Source: CAVIQK01 sp964613035
GTDB taxonomy: Bacteria > Bacillota > Clostridia > Christensenellales > DTU072
NCBI GenBank assembly: GCA_964613035.1
Contig: CAZTFQ010000018.1
Location: 1-29,043, forward strand
DNA: 29,043 nucleotides
Direction of reading: 5' to 3'
Below, piece by piece: positions 8,286 through 18,600 of this stretch. Below the pieces are notes generated by a model. That model saw only the letters and a list, made by a program, of their open reading frames with translations, was not told the DNA's origin and did not search any database. The first letter of the stretch is position 1. Each line of letters begins with the position of its first letter. The translations under genes and the position numbers were made by a program.

Positions 8286-9695
8286 TCATTTTCGTCTAGT
8301 TACGACTAATGCCGTCGTCAAATACGCCGCCAAAGCGACTCCGAGTCCCGCCCACAGCCATATGATCGTCGTATACGATACGGAAGACGGCTTCTTAACG
8401 TAAGCGACAACTGACGTATTGCCCGAAAAGCGTATTCTGACGCCCGCTCCTTCCGTATGAATATCGCTTGTTTCGAAAACTTCTTCCGAGTCGTCGAAAA
8501 CGATCACCGCGACGTCGGGACTTTCTTCTCTTCCGTTACGAGACACAGTCAATGTATACACTACGACGCTCTTAACGCCGGAGAGAGGAATTTCTTCGGA
8601 GGGAGATTCTCTGTAATAATCTTCTGCGGAATAAGCCGTTTTGCCCACTTTAACGCTCACTTCGTCGCCGTATCTGATATCCGTGAAGTAGGCGGTGTTT
8701 TCTCTGTATTGCAATCTGACGCCGTCGGGCAAATCGGACTCGACTGTGCGATTGAGAGGGGTGAGAGTCGCCGCTCTGGCACGCGAAACAGCCGTACTCC
8801 AATCCGACTTGAGTTGCTCGGTTATATTAGTAGGGTCGCCTGTCTCCGCCACGCTCTCGACGTAACGCAGTCTTACGTCCTCGAGAGCTTCTATTATATC
8901 GTAAGAGAGTCCCGTGCCGTCGGACGTCCACTCCAGATATCCGTCTATTACGGAGAGCTTCTCGGTATACTCGGTGTTCCAGCCGAGACTATTGAAAGAA
9001 TAGACCGTCTCGAGAGTTACGTTGCCTGCCAAATCGACGACTTCCAGATAGAATACGTTGCCGTTGCTTCTCGTAACTCCTCGCGCCACGTAATTGACGC
9101 TCAATCTGCCGTCGTACTCCGTATACTCGTCGACGTCGTGCGTATCGGAATAGAATCGGATGCTTTTTATGCCGCTTTTCGCCGAGATGTGTCTGTTGCC
9201 CGTAAGATTGTCGCCGACCTTAATCGTCACGGTGTTATCTTCCGCAATAAGACCGACGGAGATTATTTTGGGCGCTTTGAAGTCAAACCCGCGATTACTC
9301 AGATCCATCGTGCGCATATATTGACGATCTCCGACCGTAAAAACGAGCGTATACGTCTCGTTGTATCGGAGATAGATTAAAAACGCGTCGTTTTCTTTCC
9401 TCGCCGTATAGGTAGTGCGATAATCGTCGCCGTCGGAATACTTAACGGAAGAAGCTTCCGCCAAGGCGCCTTTCGGCACTACGGAAAAGCACTCCTCGGA
9501 TGGCATTTCGTCGCAAGGAGAGGTTACGTCCGCAGAAAAATAAACGTCGTTTTGTTTCCCTATAGGCGCATAGACGTCGAAGTCTTCCGCCGTATAAAAC
9601 GCCGTAGAAGCATAGGCAACATCAACCGTCGTAACCGAAGCAAATATACATATCGCCGCAAGTACGGCGAAAATCGTCAATAAATATTTTTTCAT
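8286..9695 (-). CDS. secreted single-pass surface protein, partner of the giant protein
   Basis: A 469-residue surface protein; family not recognised. It has a typical signal peptide (residues 1-30, basic MKK then a hydrophobic core, with likely cleavage after AYA). A long extracellular part contains an Ig-like beta domain with the motif VVDLAGNVT near residue 225. A hydrophobic segment near residues 442-464 is followed by the basic tail TRRK, so it is anchored by a C-terminal membrane helix rather than by sortase. The start overlaps the stop of the giant gene by four bases (ATGA at 9692-9695), and there is no clear ribosome site, so translation should depend on the giant gene. The shared topology and coupling suggest the two products form one surface assembly. 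That is inference. Confidence 0.8.
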   Translation of the reverse strand: MKKYLLTIFAVLAAICIFASVTTVDVAYASTAFYTAEDFDVYAPIGKQNDVYFSADVTSPCDEMPSEECFSVVPKGALAEASSVKYSDGDDYRTTYTARKENDAFLIYLRYNETYTLVFTVGDRQYMRTMDLSNRGFDFKAPKIISVGLIAEDNTVTIKVGDNLTGNRHISAKSGIKSIRFYSDTHDVDEYTEYDGRLSVNYVARGVTRSNGNVFYLEVVDLAGNVTLETVYSFNSLGWNTEYTEKLSVIDGYLEWTSDGTGLSYDIIEALEDVRLRYVESVAETGDPTNITEQLKSDWSTAVSRARAATLTPLNRTVESDLPDGVRLQYRENTAYFTDIRYGDEVSVKVGKTAYSAEDYYRESPSEEIPLSGVKSVVVYTLTVSRNGREESPDVAVIVFDDSEEVFETSDIHTEGAGVRIRFSGNTSVVAYVKKPSSVSYTTIIWLWAGLGVALAAYLTTALVVTRRK

Positions 9696-12600
9696 CGTCT
9701 TCTATCGGTCGGAGGCTTGGATTCTTTAGCCTTTTTTTGTAAATTGTATTTCCGATACGCCTCGTCCGTTTTGGTTACTCTTCTTACTCCCGAGAAGCCC
9801 GATTTACTGCGACTGGGGTCAATGAAAGCTATCGTGACGAGACCTATGACGAGGACCAGTAGCCCCGCAGCTATCAATATGACGCCGTACGGGAATCCCG
9901 ACGTGGTGAAGACTATTTCTCCCGAAACCGACGTCGTGAAGGTGACGTAATCTCCTTCTATCGAGAATGTTACGCCCGACTCTCCGAGAGTCCCGACTCC
10001 TTCTACTACCAGATCGGATCTGTTACGATATTTTTCGGGTATCTTTATATACACTCTGACGGGGGTATCGAGAGCCACTTTCATACCGTCTTTTCTTACG
10101 GAATAGGACATAACCGTCGCGGATTGTCCCGTGACGAAGCTGACGAAGCCCGTTTTGTTGTACTCGGAATCTATCTCGGTCACGCTGAAGGTGACGTCGT
10201 CGCCTTTAGAGACGGAATACACCACGTACGACTCGCCGTCGGAAGCGTAAACCTCGTTGCTAAAGATTGTGACGGAAGAGTTGTAAGAAGGCTTCGTGAC
10301 GGTATAATTACCCGCGTCCAGTCCGTACAGGGAGCACTTGGAAATAATCACGTCGTGTCTTCCGGGGGAGGTCTCTTTATCGTAAGTATATGCTTCTATA
10401 TCGAGCTCCACTTCGTCTCCCGGGAGCATTCCCGTTATCTTGGCGGTCACGGTGAGCCACGGGGTTCCGTCGACGTCCCTGTCGTAGACTTTGAGCTCGG
10501 TGACGGTTAATTCTTTCGGATTGATCGTCATGACGAAAGTCTTCTCGTACGAGTCGTAATTGGGGTCGTCGACAATCAGTTTTCCGTTGTGTTTGCCGGC
10601 AGTGGTCGGCATAACGCGACTGTCGCCCCAGGTTATGTAATAGGATATGCCCGTGAGGCGCTTTTCGTCGTCCAGCTTATCGTAAACGGAGACTATCGGC
10701 TCGGTTACGGAGCCGTATACCTGATCGTTGAGCGATTCGAAGTCGATGTCGACTCTGCCGACCTCGTTCTTTTTTACGGTGACGTACGTCTCTATAATCC
10801 CGACGAAGTCTGAGGACGAATACAGCTCGGCTTTCACCTTATATCGACCGGCTTGTTTTTTGATATCGGTAAGACCGTCATATGCTATGAGACCGTCCGT
10901 AGAGACATACGAGTAACGGACTTTAGCCGCAATATCCGAGATAAGTTCCGTAGCGATTCTTCCCGTAGCGGCGCTCAGCGCGTCCAACTCGGAAGAAACG
11001 AAATCGCTCGACAGACCCGCGTAGACGTTGCCGTTTTCTCCGAATGCGAACGTATATCCCGAGTCGCCTCTCAGTTCTTCGTTAAGTTCCGCGTCTCTAT
11101 AGAACGAGAGCGAGACCTCTTTTTTGTCGACGGTGAGAATATAGTCGAGATATCCCTCGTACAAATTGTGCTCGAGAGTCACTCTCAATTGATAACTGCC
11201 GCTATTTAGAACCGTGCCGACGTAGAGTTCTTCTTGTTCTAGGACCAGATAGGAATATTTGCCCGTAAAGCCGTCTATCGTCGTCAAATCGGAATGGCCG
11301 TCTATTCTGAAGGAGAAATCCGTAACGGAAGAAATTTTTTCTCCGTAGGTGATGCGATTGCCGTCCGTCACCGCTATAGAGACGGATTTTTTCTTGACAT
11401 CGACGGATATACGGAAGCGATAAGGCTCGTAATTGTCGTCGTCGGGAGTGAAAATCGCGTCGAACAGCTGACCGTCTCCGACCGTATAGAGCATAACGTT
11501 GCCCGAGACGTAGGCAAAACTGCCTCTTACGGACACTTCTCCGCCCTTGCCGTCGTCGTAGCTCATTACGGAGCCCGTGATTGCGGAATCGGACAACGGG
11601 TCGCCGTATTCGACCGTTTCGGTGACAGGTTCGGAGCCCGTTACGTACCCCGAAGCGGAGGCTTTTTTGATAATCAGTTTTTGATACGTCGAGAAGTCGC
11701 CTATAGAGGAAGACGGGACGTTGGTGTAATAGTAATCGGAATCGGCGCCGTCGGAACCTACTTCCACTCTGACGTAATAGGTGCCGGCGTTTTTCAGTAC
11801 GGCGAGCTCTCCTTTCGCGTTATATACGGTGAAGACGACCGAGTCGTCGTCGACGAAAGAATCCGTAGTGTAAGAAGGTACTATTTCCTCTCCCGTGTAG
11901 ACTACCTCGGTCACGTTGAAATCGAATCCCGCGGTGGCTCTTACGACTCTGATCGTAGCGGACAGCGTAACCGTCTCGTAATTGGAATTGACGGGTGTGA
12001 AAACAAGAGTTATTTCGTTGTCGCCGACGTGGAGATTATCGCCGTAGAGATATTCGTCGGATATTCTGACGGTGCCTTCCGTATCGGCTACGTACGACGA
12101 GATAACGGCATAGGACAGTCCCGTCCCGTAATAAATATCTTCTACGCCGGGCTCTACCGTAAACGTCGGCTTCAGACGAGCTACCGACAGCGTGAACGTT
12201 GCGTCGGAGACGTAATTGGTCTCGTCTATCGTAACGGATACGATATAGTCGCCGGCGTTTTCGGGGACGTCGTAATACGTTGCGCCGTCCTTATAATAAG
12301 TCAGTCGATAACTGCCCACGCCGTCGGACACCGCGAGAGACGGTATCACGACCGAGCCGTAAGAACATCTGTACACGACGTCGCCGTCTCGGGACAATTC
12401 GCGCCCGTTGAGCATAACGGTTACGAGACGCTTTTCTATGACGTAGTCGAGTATCGACTGTCCGCCGTAATAATCGCTGTCGGACACGACGACTTTGACT
12501 TTATATTCGCCTGCTTCCGACGGAACGTCGTACATACTGTATGCGGAATCCGGGTCGGAGGCTTTTTTATAGTAATACAGGAAAGATACTTCTTCCGTTA

Positions 12601-15600
12601 CGGGGCAATTTTCGAGTTTAGCGACTATTGAATAGACCTCGGAAAAAGTTTTCTTCAAAGGCGCGCCGTCGTTGACGACGATATACGACGACAAATCGGT
12701 CGGCTCTAGAGTGAACGAGACCGTACATTCTCCGTCGTAGCGGGAGCGAGTCTTGTCTATAACGAATCGTATCGTGTAGACGCCGACGTTTTCTATGCCC
12801 TCTTCCGTGAGATCTTTGCCGTCCGAGTCGGTCACGGTGACGATATATTCGGGAGCGACGTGGGCTCCCACGACGGACAGGGATATGTAAGAATCGCTTC
12901 TGCCGTATATGTCGGAGAGAGTGATTTTTTCTCCGGCATACGCGGTCTTGACGTTGAAGCGGAATCCGTCCGCGCTTAAATGCAATCTGACGGGAACAGT
13001 CACGACGTTTAATACGCCGCCGAATTCGTATTCCAACGTGGCAAAAATATCTCCGTCGACGAAGTCGTATCCCGCCACCGAGTTTTCGAAGTCTTTATCG
13101 GACAGAGATACTACGGAAAATCCGTCCGCGGAACCGCTACCGACGGACACTCTGCCGTCGCCGTATTTCTCGCCGAGGCTCACAACGTAATAAATACCCT
13201 CGAAAGAAGCTATGTAATTATCGTCGGAGTCGTCGGTAAGCTCTACGCTTATATTGACCGTCCTGGATACTCCGTCGTAAGTATAGATCGCCTCGTATTC
13301 ATTGTCGCCGAAGCGGAGTTTTTCGGAAGGATTTTTCCAGACTATTTCGTCGGTCGGATTGCCGTCTATCGTTATGACGGATTCTTCGAGAGTTTTGCCG
13401 TATCCGTCTACGGAAGACGCGGCAACCGTTCTGCCGATCATCGCGTATACTACAGCCGACTCGAGATTATCTCCGTCGACGGGGGTGAAAACCAGCTTAA
13501 TCAGTCCGTCGGAAATAATTTCGTAATCGAACGTGCCGTCAATCTTGACGCCGAGACCTTTTATACGGGCAATAGCCTCGTCGGAGACGGAAGTCGCCGT
13601 ATCTCCCGTCAACGGAGCGGAAATCTCGGGGACGCCCTTATTTATCGTCATATAACCCGACAGAGACGCAGTATAATTGACGTCTCCCGCCGTTGCGGAT
13701 ATTTCGGTGACGGAGGCTCTGTACGGAAGCGTCAATCCGCCGTTATAACTCACCGTTACGGATTCCGAAATCGATTTTTTTGCGGCGGCAGACAATCCCG
13801 AGAGTGGCAAGCCTCTTTCTATAATCTCGTCGTCCGTCAAGAAGCGTACTTTAGCCGACTTACGAGTAGAATCGTAGACCGTATCGATACTCGTTTCGTC
13901 GAAGACGAGATAATCGGAAACGTCTCTCTTGGCAATGATAAACGAAACCGTGCCGTAATAAGAATCGAGATTGACGTTGTCGGGGACGAATACGTAATCG
14001 CGCTCGTAAGACCCGGCATACAGGCTCTTAATGCTTTCTCTGCCCGAAATCAAAATGCTGCCGCTCACGACGGAGCCGTTGAAACGGAACGCGTCGGTAC
14101 GGTTGAAATAATCGTTGTCGTCGTCTCTTAAGACGAATTGCGAATAGACTATCGGAGCTTTTATCGTCAGCTCATAGTTGTAATCGGATACGCCCAGATA
14201 TACGGGATCGGCGCGGTCTATGACGTATTTATATACGGCGGAGCCCTCGTAATCGTCGGCTATCACCGTCAGTCTCAGGAAATACTCTCCGGCGTCGGTA
14301 AAAGGCTCGGAGGAGAAATCCTCTCCGTCGAGAGAATAATCGTATGTCAAAGAATAATCGAATTTAGAAGACGTTTTGACTGAAAAAACCGTATTAAGCA
14401 TATCTTCTCCGAGTATAGGCTCTCCGGTATAGACGGGGGAAGATATTTTTTGCGTTTCGATAACCGCGACGGCTTTTTCTATAACGACCGCTATACCGTT
14501 GTCGGAGCCTTGATAGCCGTTGTTGGAGACGGCGTCGAAGAAAGTCCTCGCTATATACGCGCCCGCTTTATACGGAACGGTTTCGGAAAACTCTCCGTCC
14601 GCCACGTAACGACCGTGGACGTCGAGGACCGCCTTGGCGTATTTTACCGTCCCTATCGCTACCGAGGGAGAAATCGAAGGGGTGTTTATCCTACCCGTCA
14701 AACGGCTGTCCGGAGAATATGTCCTTATGACGATGCCTAAATCGGTTTCGGAATAATCGACGCTGTTTTCCGCGATATACAGATAAAACGAAAGCGTACC
14801 CGAGAAGTTGCCGTAGAGAGTCGTTTCCGCGTAATATCTGCCCATATCGACCAGAGCTGTCGGGTCTACGGAATATCCTGCGTAATTTTTAACAGACAGC
14901 GTATACGTAATCGACTCGAAAGCCGCGTCTATACCGGTAACGGAGAATATATCCTCGAGATCGAGAGGTTCTCCCGTATAGCGGGCGATCACCCTTTCGT
15001 TGCCGTCGTACGATTGCAGGTACTCGGGAGAGAAATTAAGAGACAGTTTGTCGGCGGACAATGCTTCCACGGTGAAGGCTACCGTCGCGCTGCCTCTATA
15101 CAGCATAGATTCGTCCTCGATCGTGGCTACCAACGAATATGTCCCCTTGTCCACGGGCATAACGGAATATGAAACGTAATCGGAGAAGTCCGTCCTTCTG
15201 CCGCCGTCGAGTGTGGGATGAGTAACGTACAGCGAGGGATTATGAGGAGTGCCGTCATAGACGACGGACGTATTTTCGAAATCGAGAGCAGAGCCCGAGA
15301 GGGTGACTCCGTTGACCGTCAACACGTAATCGAACTCGGTCGCGTCATAGTTGTCGGCGTCTTTTCCGGAGGGAGTGAATAATACTCTTATATCGAAGAC
15401 TTTTTGACCGTTTTTATACTCGTTTTCAAAAGTCGTATTCTCGTTATAATCGCCGTACGCTACGCCGAAAGTTCCCGAAACGGCGTTGCCGTTGTTCGGG
15501 TTGGTGAGCACGGCGGTGCCGTTGTTGAGGAAGTCGTTGAGCTCCGACAGTCTGTCGTCCCATTCGAATTCTCCCACTATCGGGGCGATGGTCAATTCCG

Positions 15601-18600
15601 CGGTAGCCTTTTTTACGACGAAAGGAATAATCTTTTCCCCGGCGTAGAGGGTACTGTCTACTGATATTCTGGCGTAATAATCGCCTGCGGGGAGAGTGTC
15701 GTAATAGGATACGGGGTCCGCGAAGAGATCGTCGACGGACAATTCCCAGACGTAGACCAGTCCTTGTATTCCGAGATCGTCGGACAATTTATCGATAACG
15801 GACGGGGTCTCGCCGTAGAATATTTCTATTCTTTCCGCGCCGCCGTCATAGTCTAATGTCAGAGACTTCTTCGTTATAGTGAGATCGACGGAGACGTTTT
15901 CGAGAGATTCAAAGTGTTCCGAGTCGGACGGTGTGAAAAGAAGCGTTATCGGCTGAGTACCCGTAGAGAAAACCGTATTGACCGCATAACCGTGAGAAAA
16001 AGTGCCTTCCACAGGGAGCTTTTCGCCGCCGTAATAATAAAACAGGCTGCCCGAGAAGCTCTTTTTGTTGCCGACGGTCGAGCTCTCTCCCGAGGAGACC
16101 AGAACGGCTTCCGAGAGGGGTGTGCCGTACTCTATCGGGAGGAAAATCGCGTCGAAAGAATCGGAAGAGTCGTCGCCCTCGTACATCGGGAGGGCTTTAT
16201 CCACAGACAGGGACAGCGTGACGGTGAACGGCTCGAAATTGACCGTATCGTCGGGAATAAACCAAATATCGACGGTCGTATTGGACGTCACCGTATCGAG
16301 AATCGTATCGGCATAATACTTACGTGACGCGTCGGGAGCGTATAACTCGTAAAAGTCTCCGTCTCCTCTCGTCGCCCAAGAGAAAGACTTGTCTCCGCCT
16401 ACGGTGACAATAGCTCCGTCCGCGGTAAAATATTTGACGTTGACGCCGTTGCCGCCCGTGACGAGAAGATCGGTAAGAGTTTCGCCGTATCTTGCGTACA
16501 CGCCGTCTCTGAGACCGACGGCGGGCTGACTTATGCTCAAGAAGGAGCTGTTTTTCGCGACGCGATTTATTCTAAACTCCGCCACCCCTTCTCCTACGTA
16601 ATTATCGTCGGATACGGATATCGTCACGCGATAATAGCCCGCATTGAAAACGTTGTCGGTAAGAGGCTCGTAGACGCCCTTTTCCGTGCCGTATTCGTAA
16701 ACCACGTCGAAAGAGACGTTCTTTTTGTCTTCTCTCAAGACGCCGTTGGCGTCTTCTGCCATATCGTAGGCATAGAGACCGTCTCCGGACGGCAGGCTGT
16801 AATATGTATATTCGTACGTCTCCAAGAACGAATGACTGACGGAAATCTGCTTCTTTTCGATAATCAGAGACTGTTCGTTTTCCGACAGGACGTAACTGCC
16901 GTAGAAGTTGTCGCCCTCCACTATTATTTCCGCGTCGTATTCGCCTGCGTTGATCGGCAAAACGGTGGAAGAAAACGCGTCCTTGGTGCTACGTCTGTAT
17001 CTATACGAAACGTTGAGCCCGGTAGCGTCCAAAACGATGTCGGAATCGGGTACGGATATAGAATAACCGCCGCTCAAAAGATCGTCGGGCGAAGCATAAG
17101 ACAAGCTGTCGTGAAGTTTGATTTTTATATCGGGATTGACGGCTAAGCCGGAGTAATCGCGGGAGAGAGCCTTTTCGTCGACGACTATTTCCACGTTGCG
17201 TTTCGATACCTCCAGATAGACGTTGACGCGTTGTTCAGCCACGTTGGAGGCATTGAGAACGGCGTATTTTCCTCCGTCGTAGCTATTGACTTCGAAGGGA
17301 GTGAAGACTATCTCCACGAGGATTCCTTTTCCGGTCGTAGCGGAAGGATTGGCATAGTCGGGAGTATCCGTCGCTATTTCGTAACGACCGCTTACGCCTA
17401 TTGAGGTGACCGCGGAGGACAGGACGCCGTCCACGCCGATACCGACGATGAAACCGTTCATCGTGCTCATACCGCCTGAGGCGTATTCGAGAGTCTTTTT
17501 ATAATAATCGTCGCCGTCTTTATACAAAAACGCCGATTCTCCGAAAACAACTCCCGCTTCCGTTTTTTCTATGGTGAAGATGCCTTCCGCATAGTAATAA
17601 TAGTCGGAATAGAAAGTGCTGCTCTCGTCTATCGAGGCGGTGTAGATATACTCGCCGGCTCCCGACGGCGCGGTCGGGTCGCCGTTGTCGTCGGTGACGA
17701 GGATTATATGACCCAGCCCTAAGGCTTCGTCTACGCTCAAATCTTTAAGCATCGCGGACAAGCTACTATATGGAGAGGACGTCGCCGCCTTATAATAGCG
17801 GAGGGCGTGCGTTATACCCGAGAAGGTCTCCTTGTTGCCGTACAGGGTAGTAAAGTCTGAGGGCAGTCTCAATTTAACGTTTTGAGAGAGGGCTTTAGCC
17901 GCGGCGGAAGCCGTGGGGACGTCGTAGTCGAAAGTCGTCACGGTTTCTGTTACGGTGACTCCGATACGTTGCTTAAAAGCAAAATAAACCGTCCTGGCGG
18001 CATTGGAGCCTACCGAGGAGACAAGGTCCACGTTGGTCCCCTTAATCGTCAAGACCGCATCCGCGCGTAATGCCGTAGCGTAACGTTCTCCGTCTATAAG
18101 GAGAGTGCCGTCGACGGACGGGGTCATAGTATAGACACCCTTTTCGAGTCCGTCGGTAACTACGTAGTAGTCGGTGCCGTCTATGGTCAGAACGGAAGTC
18201 GAGTAGTCGTAGCCGCCCACCACGCTCTCCGAGCCGCGCGTTACGACGCCGTTGTACATTTCATAGGCAACGTCGCCTATAGTGAGGTTGAATGAAGCGA
18301 TTTTTCCTTTATTATTTCCCTCGGAGATAAGGTCGGGGTCGACGTATTTATCCACCAAGAGGGATATTTCATAGACGTAGACGCTCTTTTCGCTGTCCCA
18401 AACGGGAGTCGAAGCCACTACGTCCGAAAAAGTCAAATAAGAACTGCCCTTACCGCCGTTGTAGACGGCGACCAGCTTATAATCCGCGTATTGCTTGGCG
18501 GTCATTTCCGCTCTTACGGTGACGGTGGTGCCGCGCTTATAGGATCCGCTTTTCTTTTTAGTCAGTTTATCCGACTCCGACGAAGAGGTCGTCATATAGA

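Noticed and set aside
9821..9900. Sortase anchor in the giant protein
   Set aside because: No LPXTG-like motif precedes the membrane helix, and the 42-residue basic tail after the helix is too long for a sortase substrate.
11294..12631. Long plus-strand open frame of 445 codons inside the giant gene
   Set aside because: It is antisense to the 10.8-kb minus-strand gene, has no ribosome site, and reads as low-complexity Arg/Val/Gly-rich sequence as expected for a shadow frame. The minus frame has signal peptide, domains and membrane helix.
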